Under the pieces are notes generated by a model, which saw nothing but the letters and a program-made list of their open reading frames with translations, ran no database searches and was not told the origin of the DNA. This document shows, piece after piece, positions 1 through 5,294 of a stretch of DNA of 8,979 nucleotides. The position numbers were made by a program, and so were the translations under genes. Position 1 is the stretch's first letter; every line of letters starts with the position of its first letter. The DNA is from an uncultured Collinsella sp. Lineage in GTDB: Bacteria > Actinomycetota > Coriobacteriia > Coriobacteriales > Coriobacteriaceae. The stretch is taken from assembly GCA_902494935.1 (NCBI GenBank), contig CABUVH010000078.1:1-8979 (forward strand). Direction: 5' to 3'.

Positions 1-78
1 CGGACCGTTTAAAGGCCTAGGGCGGCACAACAGTCCGTATTTCACCGCAACTTCTGAGGATTCAGTAGGCAGCGACTG
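1..78. other. Short intergenic stretch downstream of copZ
   Basis: No gene is visible here. Read from the minus strand this is the trailer of copZ. I see no convincing Rho-independent terminator: there is only a weak CAGT/ACTG pairing next to the stop codon and no T-tract. A 5-bp inverted pair, CGGAC at 1-5 and GTCCG at 33-37, is present but too short to interpret. The window edge cuts off whatever lies beyond. Confidence 0.5.
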
Positions 79-300
79 CTATGCGGCGGTCACAGACAGG
101 GCGTGGAATTTCTCGCCCGCGGCCTCGACAGCGGCGGCGAGTTGCTCGGCGGTTACGGTGTCGGCGCACTCAACCTGGACGGTCTGGGTCTCGTGATCGG
201 CGTCGGCGTCGGTCACGCCGGCAACGTTGAGCAGTGCCGTCTCGACAGTAGCGTCGCAGTGGCCGCACATGAGGCCGGAAGTCTTGATTGTGTATCGCAT
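79..300 (-). CDS. copZ: Copper chaperone CopZ-like, heavy-metal-associated (HMA) domain protein
   Basis: A 73-residue single-domain HMA protein, the usual length of bacterial CopZ/Atx1-type chaperones. The metal site is the MCGHC motif near the N-terminus (Cys12 and Cys15), in the loop after the first beta strand. The rest fits the small ferredoxin-like HMA fold. By family knowledge it binds Cu(I) in the cytoplasm and delivers it to the HMA domain or membrane site of CopA, which is encoded just upstream on the same strand. The ATG at 300 is chosen because GGAGG at 308-312 lies 7 nt before it. A GTG at 411 in the same frame would add 37 residues, but these run through a strong palindrome, do not resemble HMA proteins and have no good ribosome site. 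The gap to copA is 147 bp. Another divalent or soft metal is possible, but the CopA partner makes copper likely. Confidence 0.9.
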   Translation of the reverse strand: MRYTIKTSGLMCGHCDATVETALLNVAGVTDADADHETQTVQVECADTVTAEQLAAAVEAAGEKFHALSVTAA

Positions 301-321
301 GGGTATTCCTCCCTGTTGTGT

Positions 322-423
322 CGGCTTTCCCAGGCACCCGACCTTGACCTTCAAGCCGTCGCTCGCGTACCAAAGTACGCGTCGCTCCTCTTTCAGGTCA
401 ATCTCGGGCACCTGGAAAACCCG
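322..423 (-). repeat. Large imperfect palindrome (RNA hairpin) between copA and copZ
   Basis: One palindrome centred between 372 and 373 spans about 102 nt in a single register. Arms that match are 364-370 with 375-381 (7 bp closing a 4-nt loop), 353-355 with 390-392, 344-350 with 395-401 (7 bp), 337-341 with 404-408, 330-334 with 411-415, 326-328 with 417-419 and 322-324 with 421-423. Three C/A mismatches (329/416, 335/410, 336/409) become G-U wobbles only in the minus-strand RNA, the direction of the cop transcript. That gives about 34 Watson-Crick pairs plus 3 wobbles. It covers most of the gap between the two genes. It could stabilise or separate the two halves of the message, act as an attenuator, or be a dispersed palindromic repeat. 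There is no T-tract for simple termination. Confidence 0.75.
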
Positions 424-447
424 TTCTAAATGGACTTAATGGTGAGC

Positions 448-2787
448 TTATTTTGCCACTTTTGGCTTAAAGGATTTTAAGCGCAGCGCATTGCTTACGA
501 CGCAGACACTCGACAGGCTCATGGCCGCGGCGCCAAACATCGGCGAGAGCTGCCATCCGGTGAGCGGGAAGAACACGCCCGCCGCCAGCGGAATGCCGAT
601 GCCGTTGTAGAACAGTGCCCAGAACAGGTCCTGCTTGATGTTGCGGATCGTGGCGCGCGAAAGCTCGATGGCGCGGGCGACGTCCATGAGGTCGCTGCGC
701 ATGAGAACCACGTCGGCGCCCTCCTTGGCGATGTCGGCGCCGGTGCCGATAGCAAGGCCCACGTCGGCGCGCGCCAGGGCGGGGGAGTCGTTGATGCCGT
801 CGCCTACCATGGCGACCTTGCCGCCCACATCCTGCAGCTCGCGGACGTGGCGCTCCTTGTCGGCAGGGAGGACGTCGGCGATGACCTGTTCGCTGCTCAG
901 CCCCACGCGGCGGGCGATGGCCTCGGCCGTTACGCGGTTGTCGCCGGTGAGCATGCGCACGTCGACGCCAAGCGAGCGCAGTGCGGCGATGGCCCCGGCG
1001 CTCGTCTCCTTGACCTCGTCAGCCACGGCAATGGTGCCAGCAAGCTCGCCGTTCTTGGCAAAGAACAGCGGCGTCTTGCCTTCGACGGCAAATTGCTCGG
1101 CAAGACCCGCGGGCACGGTAACGCCCAACTCGTCCATCAGGCGCATATTGCCGGCGGCAATGGCGTTTTGCCCCTCGCGTGCCGTAACGCCTCGCCCGGG
1201 CACGGCAGTAAAGTCCTCGACCATGCGCGCGACGATCCCGCGTGTCTCACACTCGGCCATAATCGCCTCGGCCAGCGGGTGCTCGCTCGAGCGCTCCAAC
1301 GCGGCGGCCAACTTGAGCAGCGCCTTTTCGCTCATGGCGGGCGAGCCGTCAGCGCGCGTGGCTACCACGATATCGGTCACGGCAGGCTTGCCGCGGGTGA
1401 CCGTGCCCGTCTTATCGAGCACCACGGTGCCCACGCTGCGCAGGTTCTCCAGCGCCTCGGCGCTCTTAAACAGAATGCCCATCTCGGCGCCCTTGCCGGT
1501 GCCGACCATAATGGCGACGGGCGTGGCCAGGCCCAGCGCGCACGGGCAGCTGATCGCCAGCACAGCGACGGCGGAGGTGAGCGCCTCATTCACGTCGCTG
1601 GTCAGTGCCATCCACACCACAAAGGTCACGGCCGAGATCACGAATACCACAGGCACGAACACGCCGGCGACCTTGTCGGCCAGTCGAGCAATGGGTGCCT
1701 TGGTGGCGTTGGCGTCCTCGACGAGCTGGATAATCTTGGCGAGCGACGTGTCAGCGCCCACACGCGTAGCGCGGAAGGTAAACGATCCGGTGCGGTTGAC
1801 GGTGGCGGCGTTGACGGTGGCGCCGGCGGTCTTCTCCACGGGGATGGACTCGCCGGTCAGTGCGCTTTCGTCCACGGCCGAAGCGCCCTCGAGTACCACG
1901 CCGTCGACAGGGATGGACTCGCCGGGGCGCACACGCAGCACCTGGCCGGGCAGAATGGCATCGACATCGACGGTGGTCTCGGTACCGTCGACGGCCACGA
2001 CGGTCGCGGTCTTGGGCGCCAGGTCAATGAGCGCCTCGATGGCGCCGCCAGTCTTGGATTTGCTGCGTGTCTCGAGATATTTGCCTACGGTGACGAGCGA
2101 CAAGATCGTGCCGGCGCTCTCAAAATACAGGTTGTCCATGCTCGTCATCATGGCCTCGTGGACCTGACCCGCGGCTAGCTGGTCGGCCATGATAAACATG
2201 GCGTAGAGCGACCAGGCGATGGAGGCGGTGGCGCCCACGGCAATAAGGGCGTCCATGGTAGGCGCGCCGTGCGCGAGTGATTTAAACCCGTTGATAAAGT
2301 ACGCGTCGTTGACGTAGACGATGGGAATGAGCAGGACGAGCTCGGTGAGCGCGAGCGTCATGCTGTGGGTGTGGTCGGTGAAGATGCCGGGCAGCGGCCA
2401 GCCGAGCATGTGCCCCATGCCTATGTAGAACAGTGGGATGAGGAATACGATCGAGACGATGAGGCGGGTGCGCATGGCAGAGGCGGCGGCCTCCAACTTT
2501 TTGGTCGGCGACTCCATATGGGCGGCGCCGGACCTGGCTTGCGCACTTCCGCTTTGGACAGCGTCGGTGCCCGTGCTGATGGGTGAGGCCGAGTAGCCCG
2601 CGCGGTCGACAGCGGTGCAGATGTCGTCGGGGGAGACCTGCGCAGGGTCGTAGTCCACCAGCATAGAGCCGGCGAGCAGATTGACCGCGACGCTTTGGAC
2701 GCCGTCGAGTTTGCTCACGGCGCGATCCACATGCGCCTGGCAGGCGGCGCATGTCATGCCGCCCACGTCGAACTTATCTTGAGCCAT
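448..2787 (-). CDS. copA: Cu(I)-translocating P-type ATPase CopA
   Basis: A 779-residue P1B-1 ATPase of normal full length that exports Cu(I) from the cytoplasm using ATP. Domains in order: one N-terminal HMA domain (about residues 3-68) with GGMTCAAC and metal Cys13/Cys16; a linker; the first membrane helices (about 107-240); the actuator domain with TGES at 311-314; the transport-site helix with CPC at 414-416; the phosphorylation site DKTGT with Asp458; the nucleotide-binding HP motif at 503-504; TGD at 614-616; GDGIND at 662-667; and two last helices. Tyr727-Asn728 and Met756/Ser760 in those helices are the extra Cu(I) ligands typical of the copper subgroup, which argues against Zn/Cd or Co. 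The ATG at 2787 has AAGGAGA just upstream. It is first in a likely two-gene transcript with copZ. All key motifs are intact. Confidence 0.97.
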   Translation of the reverse strand: MAQDKFDVGGMTCAACQAHVDRAVSKLDGVQSVAVNLLAGSMLVDYDPAQVSPDDICTAVDRAGYSASPISTGTDAVQSGSAQARSGAAHMESPTKKLEAAASAMRTRLIVSIVFLIPLFYIGMGHMLGWPLPGIFTDHTHSMTLALTELVLLIPIVYVNDAYFINGFKSLAHGAPTMDALIAVGATASIAWSLYAMFIMADQLAAGQVHEAMMTSMDNLYFESAGTILSLVTVGKYLETRSKSKTGGAIEALIDLAPKTATVVAVDGTETTVDVDAILPGQVLRVRPGESIPVDGVVLEGASAVDESALTGESIPVEKTAGATVNAATVNRTGSFTFRATRVGADTSLAKIIQLVEDANATKAPIARLADKVAGVFVPVVFVISAVTFVVWMALTSDVNEALTSAVAVLAISCPCALGLATPVAIMVGTGKGAEMGILFKSAEALENLRSVGTVVLDKTGTVTRGKPAVTDIVVATRADGSPAMSEKALLKLAAALERSSEHPLAEAIMAECETRGIVARMVEDFTAVPGRGVTAREGQNAIAAGNMRLMDELGVTVPAGLAEQFAVEGKTPLFFAKNGELAGTIAVADEVKETSAGAIAALRSLGVDVRMLTGDNRVTAEAIARRVGLSSEQVIADVLPADKERHVRELQDVGGKVAMVGDGINDSPALARADVGLAIGTGADIAKEGADVVLMRSDLMDVARAIELSRATIRNIKQDLFWALFYNGIGIPLAAGVFFPLTGWQLSPMFGAAAMSLSSVCVVSNALRLKSFKPKVAK

Positions 2788-2834
2788 GGCTTCTCCTTTC
2801 TGTAGTTCGGTGTTGGAATTGTTAACCTGCCGAT

Positions 2835-2865
2835 ACTATACACCCATACCCCCTGGGGGTGTCCA
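2835..2865 (-). promoter_or_regulatory. Predicted copA promoter
   Basis: On the minus strand a -35-like TGGACA (2865-2860, 5 of 6 consensus bases) and a -10-like TATAGT (2840-2835, 5 of 6) face copA, about 48 bp ahead of its start codon. The spacer is 19 bp rather than the usual 17. Long spacers of this kind are known for MerR/CueR-type activated promoters. Called by eye, with no transcript data. Confidence 0.55.
2846..2862. promoter_or_regulatory. Candidate copper-regulator operator (C-tract/G-tract palindrome)
   Basis: The plus strand reads ATACCCCCTGGGGGTGT, a 13-bp perfect inverted repeat around a central T, with one further matched pair outside it. It sits inside the spacer of the predicted copA promoter. 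C-run/G-run pseudo-palindromes of this style are known for CsoR-type copper repressors. The placement within a 19-bp spacer would also suit a CueR-like MerR protein. Neither regulator is encoded in the window, so the identity is inference. Confidence 0.55.
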
Positions 2866-2891
2866 GTACAGAAAGAAATGTATGACATTTC

Positions 2892-2954
2892 GTTACAGAT
2901 GAGGATGGATGGTTGGCCGATGGATCGTCCCAACCAATCATCTCAATCTGTAAC
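2892..2954. repeat. 63-bp imperfect palindrome overlapping the 55-bp element
   Basis: Three paired blocks share one register: GTTACAGAT 2892-2900 with ATCTGTAAC 2946-2954, GATG 2904-2907 with CATC 2939-2942, and TGGTTGG 2910-2916 with CCAACCA 2930-2936, closing a 13-nt loop. Its right arm is the left arm of the next palindrome (2941-2995), so the two cannot form together. Its function is unknown. Confidence 0.6.
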
Positions 2955-2995
2955 ATCTAGCAGGGAAAATGACCTCTAACTGTTACAGATTGAGA
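2941..2995. repeat. 55-bp palindromic element, copy 1
   Basis: A perfect 15-bp inverted repeat, TCTCAATCTGTAACA at 2941-2955 and TGTTACAGATTGAGA at 2981-2995, around a 25-nt spacer containing GCAGGGAAAAT. A second copy with the same arm and spacer lengths lies at 6437-6491, in the opposite orientation judged by the spacer. It is placed between the DUF6273 reading frame and copA. It may be a REP-like dispersed repeat, a protein-binding site or a transcript-end hairpin. I do not recognise a named family. Confidence 0.75.
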
Positions 2996-3038
2996 CAATT
3001 GCCGGGGAGGGGTCCCGTCACGGCAAGATGCCCGCTCC

Positions 3039-4160
3039 CTAGATACAGAACCCGGGGATCACACAGGTTCGTTTGTTTGGCTTTTCCGCAGGCGTTGCGT
3101 ACGTAAAGACGTCGCCGTCGTGCCCCACGCGGTTCATATAGAGCGTGCCTTCGCTCTCCGATGTGTCGGGGCTCACCGTGCGCTCCCACCAACAGGTGTC
3201 CTTGCCTTTCCACTGGCGGACCATCGTCTCGTTCGTGGAATACGGGCTCACCTTGAGCTCGCGGAAGAGCTGATACTCCTTGCCCTCGCCGTTGTAGATG
3301 TCTGCCAGGTAGTGATAGCCCTCGGTAAACGAATCGGGCGGTTGCGTACCGCACAGCTCGACCATGGCGGGCAGCCAAAGGGTTGCGGGCAACTCGCTCA
3401 GGCACGATGCGCTGTTGGCGGCGCCCACATTGTTCGAGACCTTCTTGACCCCTTTAATGAGTGCGCGCAACTCGTTGGGCAGCAGCTTAAGGCCGTCGCC
3501 GTTGAGCCATTCCCGCAGCTCGCAATCTACCCAGCCGGCGCTCGGCGGTTCAGCTGCAGCGTTGCGCTCGGCAATACCCGCGTCGAACATAAACGTCAGC
3601 CCGGCCTTGCCCGTACCGTCCAGAAGCTCATCGTGACGGATGCCCACAAGCTGCGCGCCGACCTCCAGCCCGTTGGTGAGCGTGACACGCTTGGTGCACG
3701 GATAGGGGATATGCCCATCAGCGTCGAGCAGGTGGTAACGCTTGGCAATCTCGCGTGCCTCGCTACGGGTCTCGGCGGCCTTAATCTTGAGCGAAATCTC
3801 CTGCAGCTGATCCCAGGTGTAGTCGTCAAGTGAACCGCGGATGCCGTCAAGGTAGTCGGGGATGCCAAAGCCATGGGTTGCCGCCCCGATAACGCTGAGC
3901 CCCGCAACGGCTGCGATAGCGCCGCCGATAATAAAGCGGCGGCGGGTCATGGCATCGTGGCGGGCCTGATTCAGGATCTCTCGTGCGCGCTCGCCGGCGA
4001 CGTCGACCTTAAGGTGCGTGCCAGAATCGATATCAATCGCGGCCTCGTCTCCTGTGCCTTCGCGGCCCTCGGATTCGGCATCGGTGAGGTATGCCGAGAG
4101 CACCTCGAGCATCTGCTGCTCGGTGGGACGATCGCACTGCTCGACTGAGAGACCCTTCAT
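3039..4160 (-). CDS. C-terminal part of split kinase: kinase tail, membrane helix, DUF6273 domain
   Basis: If read from the ATG at 4160 this gives 373 residues. Residues 1-25 are the end of a kinase C-lobe, with Arg11 in CDRPT as the usual subdomain XI arginine. An acidic, charged linker follows (26-70), then RRR and a single hydrophobic helix (about 76-94), which predicts cytoplasm to outside. The outer part (about 150-373) fits DUF6273, a domain of unknown function common in gut Firmicutes and Actinobacteria. Its hallmarks are a GWxxCxLRxWLN stretch (about 217-228), LLP and IKxVKKxSN, a CWWER motif and a C-terminal PGFCI. There is no ribosome site before this ATG, nor before the internal Met71, so independent translation is doubtful. 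It more likely represents the 3' half of the interrupted gene. The stop codon is TAG. Confidence 0.7.
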   Translation of the reverse strand: MKGLSVEQCDRPTEQQMLEVLSAYLTDAESEGREGTGDEAAIDIDSGTHLKVDVAGERAREILNQARHDAMTRRRFIIGGAIAAVAGLSVIGAATHGFGIPDYLDGIRGSLDDYTWDQLQEISLKIKAAETRSEAREIAKRYHLLDADGHIPYPCTKRVTLTNGLEVGAQLVGIRHDELLDGTGKAGLTFMFDAGIAERNAAAEPPSAGWVDCELREWLNGDGLKLLPNELRALIKGVKKVSNNVGAANSASCLSELPATLWLPAMVELCGTQPPDSFTEGYHYLADIYNGEGKEYQLFRELKVSPYSTNETMVRQWKGKDTCWWERTVSPDTSESEGTLYMNRVGHDGDVFTYATPAEKPNKRTCVIPGFCI

Positions 4161-4295
4161 GATGATTTGGACGAGCGCTTCATCGCCCTCGCAGCGCGGC
4201 TCGAGCGGCGCCGGCTTGGTCTTGGTCTTTACGAGATAGAACGAGCCGGTTGCAGCGGCGTCCGTCGACTCAAAGTCAAACGGTTTGCGACCGCT

Positions 4296-5123
4296 TTAGA
4301 GCTGGTACAGAATGCTCGAAAGCGCGTAGACATCGATTGCCGGCGAACGGCGAAGGGCCGCGATGCCTTCGATATCCTGCGTGAGCATCTCGGGCGCGGC
4401 GTATGCGGGCGTGGCAAAGCGCCAGATGTCGGCGCGCCGGGTGATCGTGTCGTCGCCGAGAGCCATGGTCGCGGAGCCCATGTCGATGAGGCAGGGGTCA
4501 AAGGAACAATCGGCAATCTGCTGCTCGAGTGTTCGGCTGGTGGTGCAGAACATGATATTGGCAGGCGACAGGTCGCGATGGACGACCGGATTCACGAGGC
4601 CTTGGGTCATCAAGAGCGCACGAAGCACGGCGTTTCCGACGGCGGCGACCATCTGGGTGGTCAGCCCGCCCGAGGCGTCGTGCGGAAGCAGAGGTAGCGC
4701 CTGCTTGAGTGAGGTGCCCTCGACCCACTCCATGAGGATGAGCGGGTCATCCTCGCACGATCCGTAGCCATAGACGCGTGGAAATCCGCGCAGGTGCGAG
4801 ACGGTACACAGATGACGGTACTCCTCGAACAGCGCGGCGGTGTTGGCCAGGTGCGCTGCCGATTGCTCGGCGGAACGGTCGGGGGCTTGGCCGGAAAGGA
4901 TGGCGTTGTCCTTGAGTAGCTTGACGGCAAAGACCTCGCCGCTCGTGTTGGTCGCGCGCAGCACGTGCCCGATGTTGCCGTTGTTGCGGTGGGCCGTCTG
5001 GAGAATAAGCGTCATAAACCGACGCTTGGCCTCGTCCTCGGCGCTGGGGTCGACCGTCACGGCGGTGTCGAACGTGTCAAGACGGATGAGTTTGTCGCCA
5101 TAGGCGCTATCGGTAGTATCCAT
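4296..5123 (-). CDS. Ser/Thr protein kinase domain, truncated by premature stop
   Basis: 275 residues from the ATG at 5123, which is preceded by AAAGGAA. An upstream in-frame start at 5210 exists, but that stretch runs through a strong hairpin and has no kinase character. Visible kinase motifs: a Gly-rich-loop-like GNIGHV (about 49-54), the ATP-anchoring lysine in FAVK (Lys68), a helix-C glutamate candidate at 100/101, the catalytic loop HRDLSPANI with Asp184, DMG at 214-216 in place of DFG, and the APE motif at 243-245. The HRDxSPxN loop is a variant I know from a group of bacterial kinases. The chain ends inside the helix after subdomain IX (DVYALSSILYQL) and so lacks subdomains X-XI, which are needed for a stable C-lobe. 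It lies 171 bp after the FHA gene. As it stands the truncated product is probably inactive. Confidence 0.8.
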   Translation of the reverse strand: MDTTDSAYGDKLIRLDTFDTAVTVDPSAEDEAKRRFMTLILQTAHRNNGNIGHVLRATNTSGEVFAVKLLKDNAILSGQAPDRSAEQSAAHLANTAALFEEYRHLCTVSHLRGFPRVYGYGSCEDDPLILMEWVEGTSLKQALPLLPHDASGGLTTQMVAAVGNAVLRALLMTQGLVNPVVHRDLSPANIMFCTTSRTLEQQIADCSFDPCLIDMGSATMALGDDTITRRADIWRFATPAYAAPEMLTQDIEGIAALRRSPAIDVYALSSILYQL

Positions 5124-5155
5124 GGCGTTCCTTTGTCTGGCATGGGTTGCCGCAC

Positions 5156-5216
5156 GTATACGTGAGCAGTGCGGATATCGGTAAAGAACCATGATAGCCG
5201 CACTGCCCACGTATGC
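5156..5216 (-). promoter_or_regulatory. Strong hairpin in the leader of the kinase gene
   Basis: ATACGTG 5158-5164 pairs with CACGTAT 5208-5214, and GCAGTGCGG 5166-5174 pairs with CCGCACTGC 5198-5206. The single offset base pair 5165/5207 is A/C on the plus strand but a U-G wobble in minus-strand RNA. That makes a continuous 17-bp stem around a 23-nt loop. TATC/GATA at 5176-5179 and 5193-5196 extends it inward in the same register. It lies 33-93 nt before the kinase start codon. The outer arm also contains a perfect 12-bp DNA palindrome, CACGTATACGTG (5153-5164). It could be a leader RNA structure or an operator; it is not followed by a U-tract. Confidence 0.6.
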
Positions 5217-5254
5217 CGCTGAGTATTGTCGTTTACGACGCAGAAGGTAGAAGA

Positions 5255-5281
5255 CGAAAGACGGACGGCGACCGTCTTTCG
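5255..5281 (-). terminator. Probable terminator after the FHA gene
   Basis: A perfect 10-bp stem, CGAAAGACGG 5255-5264 with CCGTCTTTCG 5272-5281, closes a 7-nt loop. On the minus strand it starts 13 nt after the FHA gene's stop codon, and the descending arm runs into the pyrimidine-rich UCUUUCGUCUUCUACC. That resembles a Rho-independent terminator with a poor U-tract. An alternative hairpin, CGGCGA 5266-5271 with TCGCCG 5283-5288, uses the loop of the first and excludes it. Partial termination here would lower kinase expression relative to the FHA gene. Confidence 0.6.
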
Positions 5282-5294
5282 ATCGCCGACCGCG

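Larger units (their letters stand above)
2866..3038. other. Intergenic region with nested palindromes, no gene
   Basis: About 170 bp between the end of the DUF6273 reading frame and the copA promoter. It holds three copies of one half-site (2892-2903 variant, 2941-2955, 2981-2995) described separately. It also holds a 6-bp inverted pair, TTGCCG at 2999-3004 with CGGCAA at 3021-3026, around a GC-rich 16-nt loop. Read on the minus strand this last hairpin lies 13 bp past the stop codon and could be a weak terminator, but it is not followed by a real U-tract. Confidence 0.6.
3039..5123 (-). pseudogene. Receptor-type Ser/Thr kinase with DUF6273 domain, split by one in-frame TAA
   Basis: The kinase frame (from 5123) and the membrane/DUF6273 frame (to 3039) are the same reading frame, separated only by TAA at 4296-4298 (codon 276 of 694). 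The 45 codons between that TAA and the next ATG at 4160 contain no further stop. They read as kinase C-lobe, and they join directly to a subdomain XI-like CDRPT and helix just after that ATG. The ancestral protein was therefore a single chain of about 694 residues: cytoplasmic kinase, acidic linker, one membrane helix and an outer DUF6273 domain. The motif before the stop (ILYQL) followed by SGRKPF suggests that a Tyr codon (TAC or TAT) became TAA. The alternatives are stop-codon readthrough or a base error in the assembly. Confidence 0.8.

Noticed and set aside
301..411. N-terminal extension of copZ from a GTG at 411
   Set aside because: The extra 37 residues pass through the palindrome, are unlike HMA proteins and lack a ribosome site, whereas the ATG at 300 has GGAGG at good spacing.
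635..2178. Two long plus-strand open frames (510 and 443 codons) opposite copA
   Set aside because: Both are antisense shadows of a complete CopA. High third-position GC removes stops in these frames. Their translations are low-complexity and match nothing recognisable.
2892..2995. CRISPR-like array from the repeated TGTTACAGATTGAGA motif
   Set aside because: There are only three half-sites, in alternating orientation, with unequal spacing and no cas genes. The arrangement is palindromic, not direct repeats with spacers.
5124..5210. N-terminal extension of the kinase from 5210
   Set aside because: It reads through the strong hairpin, and AAAGGAA before the ATG at 5123 gives a clear start.
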